The notes below the pieces were generated by a model. It did no database searches, was not told where the DNA came from, and worked only from the letters and a program-made list of their open reading frames with translations. A stretch of DNA of 64,000 bases from Virgibacillus_O sediminis. Lineage in GTDB: Bacteria; Bacillota; Bacilli; Bacillales; Amphibacillaceae. Position 1 is the first letter of the stretch. Each line of letters starts with the position of its first letter. Positions 42,783 to 51,248 of this stretch are shown here, piece by piece. The stretch covers positions 1-64,000 of the forward strand of contig NZ_JBHRRZ010000001.1 in the NCBI RefSeq assembly GCF_042643265.1, in the 5' to 3' direction. Both the position numbers and the translations under genes were made by a program.

Positions 42783-43900
42783 TGGGCTATGTAGCAGTAA
42801 AAGGAGGAACAAGAGCGATTGAAGCGTCGATTAAACGATTGAAATATGAGCGTCTAAAAGGCGAAGAAATTATCGAAATACATACGATTATGTCCACCAT
42901 GCGAGTGATGGTTGACCAGGTTATGTCAGAGAGCAGCCTATATTCTCCATTCCTGGCAGCATTGGCTATTAAACAGGCGGAAGGAAGTATGGAAGAGGCG
43001 GTTTTCCTCTTGCGGGCACATCGCTCTACACTGCCCCGTCTTTACTATAGTACGCCGGCAGAATCGGAATCCATGCTGACCGAGCGCAGGATTTCGGCAA
43101 GCTTTAAGGATATCCCCGGCGGACAACTCTTAGGTCCCACCTATGATTACACCCACCGTTTGCTGGATTTTTCATTAACTGAAGAGGATGTTGATGCAAA
43201 CCAGCAATGGTTGAATAATTACAGAAAAGATTTACAGAGCTTACCGACATCCGATTCAGTTCAGTACTTTCCTAAGGTAGTCGATTATCTGCGTGAAGAA
43301 GGGTTATTTGAAACATATGAAGTGGACAACACTCCGCCTATGGATGTCACAAAAGAAAACATGTCATTCCCGGCACCGAGAAGCGCAAGACTCCAAGTAT
43401 TAACCCGTGGTCAGACAGGTGCTGTTACCTCTTTAGGCTATGCTTCCTTAAGAGGGTATGGCCAAGTACACCCGACAGTGGGGGAAGTGAGAGTCGGTGT
43501 GTTGCCGATTCATGTTGCGCATCCTAATGAAAGGCAACGGGATGAAAAAGATGATTTCTATATTGGTGATATAAGAGTAACGGAAGTAGAGTCATTTGTA
43601 CCAGTTAATGTAAAGGATGAAAACAATAATGAGGATATGGAATTTGAGATAGGGTACGGAATTTGCTACGGACAGAATGAAACGAAGGCGATCGCTATGA
43701 GTATATTGGATCAATGTCTCGAGCATCCGGAATCGGATTTTCCGACCCATGATGAAGAATTTGTTTTGCTGCACATTGATTCAGTAGAATCGACTGGTTT
43801 TATATCTCATTTAAAGTTGCCGCACTACGTTACCTTTCAATCGAAACTCGACAGTATCCGTGAAGTAAGAAAAAAAGGGGGGAAGAAGGATGAATGCTAA
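42782..43900 (+). CDS. phnI: C-P lyase core subunit PhnI (nucleosidase-type)
   Basis: A 372-residue protein. It begins GYVAVKGGTRAIEASIKRLK, with further family text SLGYASLRGYGQVHPTVGEV and a GICYGQNETKAIAMSILDQC segment. PhnI transfers the phosphonate to C1 of the ribose of ATP, displacing adenine, with PhnG, H and L. The last codons overlap the start of phnJ by 11 bp. Confidence 0.96.
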   Translation: MGYVAVKGGTRAIEASIKRLKYERLKGEEIIEIHTIMSTMRVMVDQVMSESSLYSPFLAALAIKQAEGSMEEAVFLLRAHRSTLPRLYYSTPAESESMLTERRISASFKDIPGGQLLGPTYDYTHRLLDFSLTEEDVDANQQWLNNYRKDLQSLPTSDSVQYFPKVVDYLREEGLFETYEVDNTPPMDVTKENMSFPAPRSARLQVLTRGQTGAVTSLGYASLRGYGQVHPTVGEVRVGVLPIHVAHPNERQRDEKDDFYIGDIRVTEVESFVPVNVKDENNNEDMEFEIGYGICYGQNETKAIAMSILDQCLEHPESDFPTHDEEFVLLHIDSVESTGFISHLKLPHYVTFQSKLDSIREVRKKGGKKDEC

Positions 43901-44756
43901 CACGCATTTTGCATTCCTTGATGAAGGATCGAAAAAGGAAATCCGCCGTACTATCCTTAAAGCTGTTGCAATACCAGGTTATCAGACGCCCTTTGCATCA
44001 AGAGAAATGCCTATTGCCCGAGGTTGGGGAACGGGCGGTTTGCAAATTACTTTATCTATTATTGGCAAAGCGGATGTACTAAAAGTGATTGACCAGGGTG
44101 CAGATGAATCTGTCAATGCGGTCAGTATCAAAAAACTTGTGCATGAAACAACAGGTATAGAACTTACTGAAAGTACACAGGAGTCCACGGTTATTCAGTC
44201 AAGGCATCGTATTCCGGAGGTTCCCTTGACAAAGGACCAGGTTTTGGTTTTGCAGGTGCCGATGCCGGAACCACTTCGTCGCGTTGAAGCCAAAGAATAT
44301 ATAACGAAACGACTCCATGCCGAAGAGGAGTACAGCGGTGCCTGGCTGATGTTATTTGAACAGATTATGAAATATGGAAAAACTGCAACAGATGCCGATC
44401 ACCCGGTCTTGGTTAATGGTCGGTACGTGATGGCGCCCAGTCCTATTCCAAGGTTTGATAATCCAAAGATGCATCAATCGGAAGCCTTAATATTGCTTGG
44501 TGCCGGGAGAGAAAAAAAGATTTATGCAGTACCTCCCTATACGGATGTCGAATCTCTAGCTTTTGACGATTATCCGTTTAAGGTTGAATCATTCGCCGGG
44601 CAGCACTGCAGCTTATGTGGTGCAACTGATGTCTTTATGGATGAATTGATAGATTCTGCTACCGGTGAAACCATCTATCAATGTAATGACACTAGCTACT
44701 GCTTGGAACGCCTGAATGAAATGAAGAAAGTCGAGGTGGAAAGTACCCATGCATGA
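43890..44756 (+). CDS. phnJ: C-P lyase radical-SAM enzyme PhnJ
   Basis: A 288-residue iron-sulfur enzyme that breaks the carbon-phosphorus bond, releasing the alkane and ribose 5-phosphate 1,2-cyclic phosphate. The unusual cluster motif C-x2-C-x21-C-x5-C is intact (Cys240, Cys243, Cys265, Cys271). The glycyl-radical region AVAIPGYQTPFASREMP is present, with Gly30 at the position of Gly32 in the E. coli enzyme. It overlaps both phnI and phnK. Should be fully active. Confidence 0.97.
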   Translation: MNANTHFAFLDEGSKKEIRRTILKAVAIPGYQTPFASREMPIARGWGTGGLQITLSIIGKADVLKVIDQGADESVNAVSIKKLVHETTGIELTESTQESTVIQSRHRIPEVPLTKDQVLVLQVPMPEPLRRVEAKEYITKRLHAEEEYSGAWLMLFEQIMKYGKTATDADHPVLVNGRYVMAPSPIPRFDNPKMHQSEALILLGAGREKKIYAVPPYTDVESLAFDDYPFKVESFAGQHCSLCGATDVFMDELIDSATGETIYQCNDTSYCLERLNEMKKVEVESTHA

Positions 44757-45588
44757 AGAACCACTACTAAGTGTTCGTCATTTACACAAGCAATTCGGCT
44801 CAAGCTGCGAATCTTGCAACAACATTAACTCCAGGGAATTGGAGAAAAACTATTGTCCAAATTGCGGTACCGTCTATGCATGCCAAGATATTTCCTTTGA
44901 TCTATATCCTGGAGAAATTCTCGGTATTGTCGGGGAGAGTGGGAGCGGTAAGTCAACGATGATGCAATGCATGTATTTTGATGTAGATGTGACCTCTGGT
45001 GGAGCCTATATCAACGAGCCGGAAGTCGAGGGTAAGAATGTTTTTGAATTTTCCTCCCAGAAAAAACGGTATATTCGTAATCACAGATACGGAATGGTTT
45101 ATCAGAATCCATTGGACGGTCTTAAAATGAATTTCTCATCAGTTGGCAATATCGCGGAGAAATTAATCGCAGCTGGAAACCGTAATGTTTCAGAAATGGA
45201 GCTGGTAAGTCAGAAACTGTTGGAAAGCGTACAGATTCCCATGTTCCGGATGAAAGAGGAGCCCCGTAATTTCTCTGGAGGGATGCAACAGCGGGTGCAA
45301 ATTGCCAAAGCATTATCCAACAATCCACCTATACTATTTCTCGATGAAGTGACGACAGGGCTTGATCTGTCTGTCCAGGCGCACGTACTGGATCTAATAA
45401 AAAAAATTCAAAGGGATTTCGGTGTCAGTATGATTGTTGTTTCTCACGACTTGGCAGTCATACGAATGCTTGCAGATCGCACGGTTGTCATGTTAAATGG
45501 GTCGATTATTGAAGAAGGACTCACTGATCAAATTTTGGAAGACCCCCAGCATGCATATACACAACAACTGGTCTATTCATTAATATGA
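44749..45588 (+). CDS. phnK: C-P lyase ABC-type ATPase PhnK with Cys-rich insertion
   Basis: A 279-residue ATPase: Walker A GESGSGKST, signature FSGGMQQRVQIAKALS, Walker B ILFLDEVTTGLDLS, H-loop VVSHDLAV. PhnK docks on the PhnGHIJ core. Between the first strand and the Walker A strand there is an insertion with C-x2-C ... C-x2-C (Cys20, Cys23, Cys36, Cys39) plus Cys45, which looks like a zinc knuckle and which I do not recall from E. coli PhnK. Start overlaps phnJ by 8 bp. Confidence 0.93.
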   Translation: MHEEPLLSVRHLHKQFGSSCESCNNINSRELEKNYCPNCGTVYACQDISFDLYPGEILGIVGESGSGKSTMMQCMYFDVDVTSGGAYINEPEVEGKNVFEFSSQKKRYIRNHRYGMVYQNPLDGLKMNFSSVGNIAEKLIAAGNRNVSEMELVSQKLLESVQIPMFRMKEEPRNFSGGMQQRVQIAKALSNNPPILFLDEVTTGLDLSVQAHVLDLIKKIQRDFGVSMIVVSHDLAVIRMLADRTVVMLNGSIIEEGLTDQILEDPQHAYTQQLVYSLI

Positions 45589-45606
45589 AAGGAGGGGCAG
45601 AGCGCT

Positions 45607-46788
45607 GTGTTCATAATTCATAATGGAAAGATTATTACAGAGGAAGCAATTGTTGATCAGTGTGCGGTTGTCATTGAGGGGGAAACGATTCAATCGGTGA
45701 TTGCGGAGAAAGAAATGGAAAACTATCCGAAGGCACAGTTGATTGACGCAAATGGCGGATATATTTCCCCAGGGTTTATTGATATTCATTCCGATTATAT
45801 TGAGACCCTTGCATCCCCCAGACCAACGAGCATGATGGACTTTAATGTTAGTTTGCGGGAAGCGGAGAAAATATTAATCAGTCATGGCATCACGACGATG
45901 TTCCATTCTCTTTCTTTTTACCGCGAAGATATTTTCCATCATAAGCCGATGCGCAATCCTGAAAATGTACAACGGATGGTAGATGCTATAGACGCCACAC
46001 ATAATGAGCTGCATCTTATTCGTCACCGGCTGCATGCCCGATTTGAATTGGATAATATTGGGGAAGTGAATCGTCTTGTGGAAAATATTGAAGCCGATAA
46101 AGTCCATTTATTATCTTTTATGGACCATACACCGGGGCAGGGACAATACCGTGATCTCGAAGTGTATCGGCGAACATTACAGGGGTATCGTAATTTAACC
46201 GATGACGATGTCCAGACCGTTATTGTGGAAAGACAGAACAGTGAATCTATGACACTGGAAAAAATCAAGGAAGTGGCGGATATTGCGATCAACAAGGGCA
46301 TAGCGGTGGCATCTCATGACGATGATGATATGGAAAAATTAGAGATAGTGAAGTCCTTTGGGACCAGTATTAGCGAATTCCCAATCACATTGGATGTTGC
46401 TAAAAAAGCGAGTGAGATGGGATTACAAACAATCGTAGGCGCCCCAAATGTGCTTTTGGGCGGCTCCCACTCCGGAAATTTGGCTGCAACTGAAGCGATT
46501 GAGCATAACTGTGCAGATATATTATGCAGTGATTATTATCCAGCGGCATTGTTGCATGCCATATTCACCTTACATGAGAAGTATGGGAATGATTTACACA
46601 GCATGTTTCAAATGGTTACGCTGAATCCGGCAAAGGCGGTACGTATGGATAATGAAATTGGCTCGATAAAAGCCGGAAAAAAGGCAGATATTCTTGTCAT
46701 TGAACGGATGGATGACGGTTATCCTATGCTAACCAAAACAATGGTAAATGGTGCCTTAATAACGACAACGAATTATCGCTTGAAATAA
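45607..46788 (+). CDS. phnM: Ribosyl triphosphate phosphonate diphosphatase PhnM
   Basis: A 393-residue amidohydrolase-superfamily enzyme that removes pyrophosphate from the ribose-triphosphate phosphonate. GTG with AAAGGAGGGG upstream. Metal-site text GFIDIHSDYIE (H-x-D in place of the usual H-x-H is normal for PhnM), LLSFMDHTPGQGQY, and GIAVASHDDDD, followed by the C-terminal KAGKKADILVI. Gene order K-M-L differs from the K-L-M of E. coli. Confidence 0.95.
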   Translation: MFIIHNGKIITEEAIVDQCAVVIEGETIQSVIAEKEMENYPKAQLIDANGGYISPGFIDIHSDYIETLASPRPTSMMDFNVSLREAEKILISHGITTMFHSLSFYREDIFHHKPMRNPENVQRMVDAIDATHNELHLIRHRLHARFELDNIGEVNRLVENIEADKVHLLSFMDHTPGQGQYRDLEVYRRTLQGYRNLTDDDVQTVIVERQNSESMTLEKIKEVADIAINKGIAVASHDDDDMEKLEIVKSFGTSISEFPITLDVAKKASEMGLQTIVGAPNVLLGGSHSGNLAATEAIEHNCADILCSDYYPAALLHAIFTLHEKYGNDLHSMFQMVTLNPAKAVRMDNEIGSIKAGKKADILVIERMDDGYPMLTKTMVNGALITTTNYRLK

Positions 46789-46804
46789 AGAGAGGAGGTT
46801 GAAT

Positions 46805-47530
46805 ATGACCATGATTGAAATAAAAGATTTTGGCAAGCGCTTTTCTATTCATCATTTAGAAGAGACGATGCAGGCAGTGGAAGGCATTGATTTCTGTCTG
46901 GAGGAAGGAGAGTTTATTGGTATCGTAGGGAAAAGCGGTAGCGGAAAATCTACCATTTTGAAGAGTATTTATCGTACATATTTACCGGATGAAGGGAGTA
47001 TTCAGTACAATTCAAAGCAATTTGGAAAAATCGATTTAGCGAGAGCGACAGAAAGAGAGATTCTATTCTTGCGAAAATACGAAATCGGATATGTCTCACA
47101 ATTTTTGAATGTGATGCCGAGAGCGACGTCCAGACAACTTGTGGAAAGGGCATTACTTGAAATGGGGGAAACCGAAGAGGTCGCCCGGTTGGAAGCAGAA
47201 CAAGCATTAACACATTTTGAACTGGACAGGAAATTATGGGACACGTATCCAACTACATTCTCCGGTGGGGAAAAGTTACGCTTAAACATTGCAATGGCAA
47301 CTGTAAAAAAACCGCGGTTACTATTACTTGATGAACCGACAGCAAGTCTCGATCAACAGTCGAAAATCAAAGTAAGGGAAATTATTGAGAAGTTAAGAGC
47401 AGACGGAACAACACTGGTTGGGATTTTTCATGATATTGAATTTATGGAAGGCCTCTGCGATCAGGTTTTCCATATGGAATCAAAAAGACCCATTCGAAAA
47501 ATGCTGGCAGGTAGCATTCATGAAAGCTGA
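46805..47530 (+). CDS. phnL: C-P lyase ABC-type ATPase PhnL
   Basis: The ATG at 46805 lies six bases after GAGAGGAGG; a TTG two codons earlier and an ATG two codons later are alternatives. About 241 residues: Walker A GKSGSGKST, signature FSGGEKLRLNIAMATVKKPR, Walker B LLLLDEPTASLD, H-loop IFHDIEF. The phnL-type signature with EKLRLN separates it from transporters. PhnL acts with PhnGHI and PhnK in nucleotide handling. It overlaps the next gene by 11 bp. Confidence 0.92.
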   Translation: MTMIEIKDFGKRFSIHHLEETMQAVEGIDFCLEEGEFIGIVGKSGSGKSTILKSIYRTYLPDEGSIQYNSKQFGKIDLARATEREILFLRKYEIGYVSQFLNVMPRATSRQLVERALLEMGETEEVARLEAEQALTHFELDRKLWDTYPTTFSGGEKLRLNIAMATVKKPRLLLLDEPTASLDQQSKIKVREIIEKLRADGTTLVGIFHDIEFMEGLCDQVFHMESKRPIRKMLAGSIHES

Positions 47531-48350
47531 TTTACATGTGCACAGTTCTTATTCGGATGGCTCCTCTTCAGTCGGTGTAGTCTTGGAACAGGCGAGTATC
47601 CATGGGGTAGAGCAGATCAGCTTTGTTGATCATGATACGGTAGACGGGTTGCCTGAAGCCCTGAGGCTTGGTGAAAAATATGGGGTGGAAGTCATCCCTG
47701 GCATTGAACTATCGGCATATGATTTTGTACGTAATCGTAAAGTACATGTGCTTGGTTATTATTATGATCCAACAGCACCCCATATTAAATCGGTATGTCA
47801 GCCCATTCTCGAAAGGCGGCAGGCTCATTCACTATGGCAAATCGAGCAGATTAAAGCAGCAGGCTTTGATTTGGACATCGCGGCAATCAAACAAACGATG
47901 GGTCCAGGTAAGACGATTTATAAGCAGCACATTATGAGGCATCTAACAACTGCAGCCTACTCATCAACCAAGTATAAACAACTGTATAAATCCCTGTTTA
48001 AGGGAAGGGGTGTGGCAGCTGGGGACATTGTATACATGGACGTGTTCGATGCTGTTCAAGCTATTGTCTCAGATGGTGGACTTGCGGTCGTAGCCCATCC
48101 TGGTCAACTAAATTCTTTTGAAATTATACCGGAGCTGGCCAAAAAGGGGTTGGGCGGTATCGAGCGGAATCATCCGGATCATGATCCAGTGGATCAACAA
48201 AAGGTAGAGGAAATTGCTGAGAGATATAATCTCATAATGACTGGCGGAACGGATTACCACGGTTCCTTTGGCGAGATAATTGAAGTTGGTGATATTTCAA
48301 GCCCTACACCCCTTCCGGCTAGACAACTCAACGATGGAGTTTACCGCTGA
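47520..48350 (+). CDS. PHP-domain phosphoesterase of the C-P lyase operon
   Basis: The ATG at 47520 lies inside the phnL end; in-frame codons upstream are shadow. A 276-residue PHP metallohydrolase: ADLHVHSSYSDGS (HxH), DHDTVDG, GIELSAYD, VAHPGQL and TGGTDYHGS give the metal and catalytic set. A PHP enzyme from Eggerthella lenta (Elen0235) is reported to hydrolyse both phosphoester bonds of 5-phosphoribosyl 1,2-cyclic phosphate, the product of PhnJ. Tight coupling to phnL and the absence of phnP and phnN here suggest the same task: cyclic phosphate to ribose 5-phosphate plus phosphate. The role is inferred. Confidence 0.85.
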   Translation: MKADLHVHSSYSDGSSSVGVVLEQASIHGVEQISFVDHDTVDGLPEALRLGEKYGVEVIPGIELSAYDFVRNRKVHVLGYYYDPTAPHIKSVCQPILERRQAHSLWQIEQIKAAGFDLDIAAIKQTMGPGKTIYKQHIMRHLTTAAYSSTKYKQLYKSLFKGRGVAAGDIVYMDVFDAVQAIVSDGGLAVVAHPGQLNSFEIIPELAKKGLGGIERNHPDHDPVDQQKVEEIAERYNLIMTGGTDYHGSFGEIIEVGDISSPTPLPARQLNDGVYR

Positions 48351-48359
48351 ATAGGCATT

Positions 48360-48409
48360 TGTTGAAATAGTGTTAAAAATCTTAAGAGTTGCTTAATTCG
48401 CTGTAAACA
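48360..48409 (+). promoter_or_regulatory. PhoP-box-like array upstream of phnD
   Basis: Five hexamers begin at exact 11-bp steps: TGTTGA (48360), TGTTAA (48371), TTAAGA (48382), TTAATT (48393), TAAACA (48404). Less perfect than at pstS, but the phase is exact, suggesting a separate PhoP-dependent promoter for phnDCEE. Confidence 0.6.
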
Positions 48410-48564
48410 GGGTCTCCCTCTTAAAAAAGTATGTTTCAATGTAATTAGTTAATCCAATCCGTTAATAAGGGGGGAATAAACCCATGAAAATATGACGTAA
48501 ATTTTCCAATTATGAGGAATATTTTCACCCCTGTAAAAAATTCTATTGATAAGGAGCATTATCT

Positions 48565-49602
48565 ATGAAAAAGAAATTATCTTTTTTTGTAATACTTGTT
48601 GTGTTTGGGTTGTTCTTAACTGCATGTTCTGAAGGAAGTGCAACTGAAGGCGCTGAAGTTGATGACGTTATTGATATCGTCTGGTACCCAAATGAGTCTG
48701 GCGAAGACTTGAAATCATCACGTGATGCTATTGGAGAGGTGATTGCTGAGGCAACCGGGAAGGAAATTGATCATCATCTAACGACGGACTATGCTATTGC
48801 GATCGAAACATTGGTGAATGGGAACGCAGATTTGGCTTTCATGGGTGCACAAGGATATGTTGAAGCGAGTAACAAAAATGATGCAGTTCAACCATTGGCT
48901 GTTCCTACCGGTCCATCAGGCACACTGGATGATGCTATGTACCATAGCTGGTTAGCGGTTAATATCGATGATCAGGAAGATTATAAAGTAGACGGTGAGT
49001 TTTCAATCGATACCATTCAGGATAAAAAGTTCTCTTTTGTTTCTACCAGTTCAACTTCAGGATTTAAGGTCCCATCATCCAGCATCCTTGAGCATTTCAA
49101 TGAGAAGCCGGAATATACCGATCTAGTGGAAGAAGATTTAATGGAAGGCGGAAAGTTATTCTCTCAAGTATTATTCGGAAATTCCCACCAAGGCTCAGCG
49201 GTGAATCTATTAACTAATAGTGCGGATGTTGCTGCTTTTTGTGATACATGTGTTGATAATTATGTAGAAATTGAGAAGGGGGAAGAAAATACAGTAGGTG
49301 CTGTTTATCGTGTGAAGGATGATGCGGCAGAACCATTCAATTCGGTTACCGGCAGTGAATTCACTCTAATGAGTGTTACGCCGGTATTAAATGCACCATT
49401 TGTAGCTAATGTGGATGCCTTAGGCCAAGCTGATTTTGACAAGTTAGTGGAGAAATTCACCTCGGACGAAGTTGCAAACAATGAACAAATTTTTGTTCCG
49501 GAAGATTCCGAGCAGTCTGCTCTATTCTCCAAATCAGGGGACGAAAGGTTTGCACCGGTAGAGGACTCATGGTTTGAACCAATTCGTGAGCTTTCAAAGT
49601 AA
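48565..49602 (+). CDS. phnD: Phosphonate ABC transporter substrate-binding lipoprotein PhnD
   Basis: A 345-residue lipoprotein (lipobox LTAC, Cys21), ATG with AAGGAG upstream. PhnD/PtxB-family text: VWYPNESGEDLKSSRDAIGE, ALVNG-type NADLAFMGAQGYVEA, FVSTSSTSGFKVPSS and VLFGNSHQGSAVNLLTNSAD. It binds phosphonate outside and delivers it to PhnE. First gene of the uptake unit. Confidence 0.93.
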   Translation: MKKKLSFFVILVVFGLFLTACSEGSATEGAEVDDVIDIVWYPNESGEDLKSSRDAIGEVIAEATGKEIDHHLTTDYAIAIETLVNGNADLAFMGAQGYVEASNKNDAVQPLAVPTGPSGTLDDAMYHSWLAVNIDDQEDYKVDGEFSIDTIQDKKFSFVSTSSTSGFKVPSSSILEHFNEKPEYTDLVEEDLMEGGKLFSQVLFGNSHQGSAVNLLTNSADVAAFCDTCVDNYVEIEKGEENTVGAVYRVKDDAAEPFNSVTGSEFTLMSVTPVLNAPFVANVDALGQADFDKLVEKFTSDEVANNEQIFVPEDSEQSALFSKSGDERFAPVEDSWFEPIRELSK

Positions 49603-49631
49603 CTGTTTATCTTTTTCACTTTTCAATATCT

Positions 49632-49664
49632 GGAGTATTCATTGAAAATGCGTACTCCAAAATG
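49632..49664 (+). terminator. phnD-phnC intergenic stem-loop
   Basis: GGAGTA and TACTCC pair around a long A/T-rich loop without a clear T-tract. As after pstS, it probably protects the binding-protein message or attenuates transcription. Confidence 0.45.
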
Positions 49665-49684
49665 TAAAAAAGGAGCCTATTATC

Positions 49685-50449
49685 ATGTCATTGTTACAGG
49701 TTGAAGGTCTCGGTAAATTGTATAACTTAGAAACGAAGGTATTAAAAGACATTCATTTTAACGTACAGGCAGGTGAATTTGTTTCCATTATTGGTCCATC
49801 CGGTGCAGGTAAGTCCACTCTTTTGCGTTGCATTAACCGTATGGTTGATATAAATGAAGGGCACGTGATTTTTGACTCATCCGATGTAGGAAGCTTGAAG
49901 AAAAAGGAATTACGGAAATTGCGTACAGATATCGGAATGATCTTCCAGCATTACAACCTGGTACCACGTTTAACAGTGATCGAAAATGTTCTGCATGGGC
50001 GCTTTGGCTATAAAACAACGATGCAGGGGGTTTTCGGGAAGTTTACTGAGGAGGAAAAGGAAAGAGCATTTTATCTTCTTGAGAAACTGGGTATTGAGGA
50101 GCATGCCTATAAACGCTGTGACCAGTTAAGCGGGGGACAGCAACAACGCGTAGGAATTTGCCGTGCCCTTATCCAGGATCCAAAGCTTCTTCTCTGCGAT
50201 GAGCCGATAGCTTCCCTTGATCCGAATGCATCGAAGGTTATTATGGATTATTTAAAATCGATTACTTCCGAGCTGAATATTACATGCCTGGTAAATCTCC
50301 ATCAAGTCGAGATAGCCAAGAATTATTCGGATCGGATTATCGGCTTGAAACAAGGGGAAGTTGTCTTTGACGGACCTAACGCAAATCTCTCCGTTGAACA
50401 AATCAATCATATTTATGGAATAGAGACGAGAGAATTAATTACGGTATAA
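49685..50449 (+). CDS. phnC: Phosphonate ABC transporter ATPase PhnC
   Basis: A 254-residue ATPase: Walker A GPSGAGKST, Q-loop IGMIFQHYNLVPRLTVIENV, signature LSGGQQQRVGICRALI, Walker B LLLCDEPIASLDP, H-loop VNLHQVEIA, typical of PhnC. ATG with AAAAAGGAG upstream. Confidence 0.95.
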   Translation: MSLLQVEGLGKLYNLETKVLKDIHFNVQAGEFVSIIGPSGAGKSTLLRCINRMVDINEGHVIFDSSDVGSLKKKELRKLRTDIGMIFQHYNLVPRLTVIENVLHGRFGYKTTMQGVFGKFTEEEKERAFYLLEKLGIEEHAYKRCDQLSGGQQQRVGICRALIQDPKLLLCDEPIASLDPNASKVIMDYLKSITSELNITCLVNLHQVEIAKNYSDRIIGLKQGEVVFDGPNANLSVEQINHIYGIETRELITV

Positions 50450-50462
50450 GGAGAAATCAGAA

Positions 50463-51248
50463 GTGAATGAAAAAAGATTGATACAGCGCAAGTGGCAAAT
50501 GAGTCTCTTTTTTATTACCATTATTGGTATCACTTATTTATCAGCAGTGATAACCAATTTTAATCTCCTACATGGCGTTGGGACGATCCCCGAAGCGATT
50601 GGATGGATTTTTTCAAATTTATATATTACCCAGGAATCTCTTGAAAGATTGCCGGATATATTAACGAAATTAATTGAAACCATTTCTATGTCAATTGCTG
50701 CAACCACTACAGCTGCAGTTGTATCGGTTTTCCTTGGGTTGATGGGATCAAAAACAACCAGTATCAATGGGTATTTAAGTGTTCTGGCTCGTTTTATTGC
50801 CTCGTTGTCACGAAATATTCCGGTTGTGGCATGGGCTTTAATCCTACTGCTTTCTTTTGGACAAAACTCTGTAACCGGGTATCTAGCTCTTTTTGTTGCA
50901 ACGGTAGGATTTTTAACTAGAGCATTCATTGAATCCATTGACGAGGCGAGCCAGAGCTCAGTGGAGGCCCTGACTGCAACAGGTGCAACCTATTTTCATA
51001 TTGTTAATAAGGCCGTGATCCCGCAATGTTTACCACAGATGATCAGCTGGGTGTTATTTATGATAGAGACCAACATCAGAAGCGCCACATTAGTAGGATT
51101 ATTAACCGGAACAGGTATCGGTTTCATCTTTGATTTATATTATAAAACAATGGACTATAATACTGTGGCCCTTATTACATTTAGCATAGTTATTGCGGTT
51201 ATTATTATAGAACTTATCTCAAACCATATTAGGAAGGTGGTTCTGTAA
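50463..51248 (+). CDS. phnE: Phosphonate ABC transporter permease PhnE (first copy)
   Basis: A 261-residue permease from GTG with AAGGAG upstream. About six helices; the coupling region reads SSVEALTATGATYFHIVNKA, then IPQCLPQMISWVLFMIETNI with GLLTGTGIGFIF. Two different phnE genes in tandem normally form a heterodimeric channel. Its last base is the first base of the next gene. Confidence 0.94.
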   Translation: MNEKRLIQRKWQMSLFFITIIGITYLSAVITNFNLLHGVGTIPEAIGWIFSNLYITQESLERLPDILTKLIETISMSIAATTTAAVVSVFLGLMGSKTTSINGYLSVLARFIASLSRNIPVVAWALILLLSFGQNSVTGYLALFVATVGFLTRAFIESIDEASQSSVEALTATGATYFHIVNKAVIPQCLPQMISWVLFMIETNIRSATLVGLLTGTGIGFIFDLYYKTMDYNTVALITFSIVIAVIIIELISNHIRKVVL

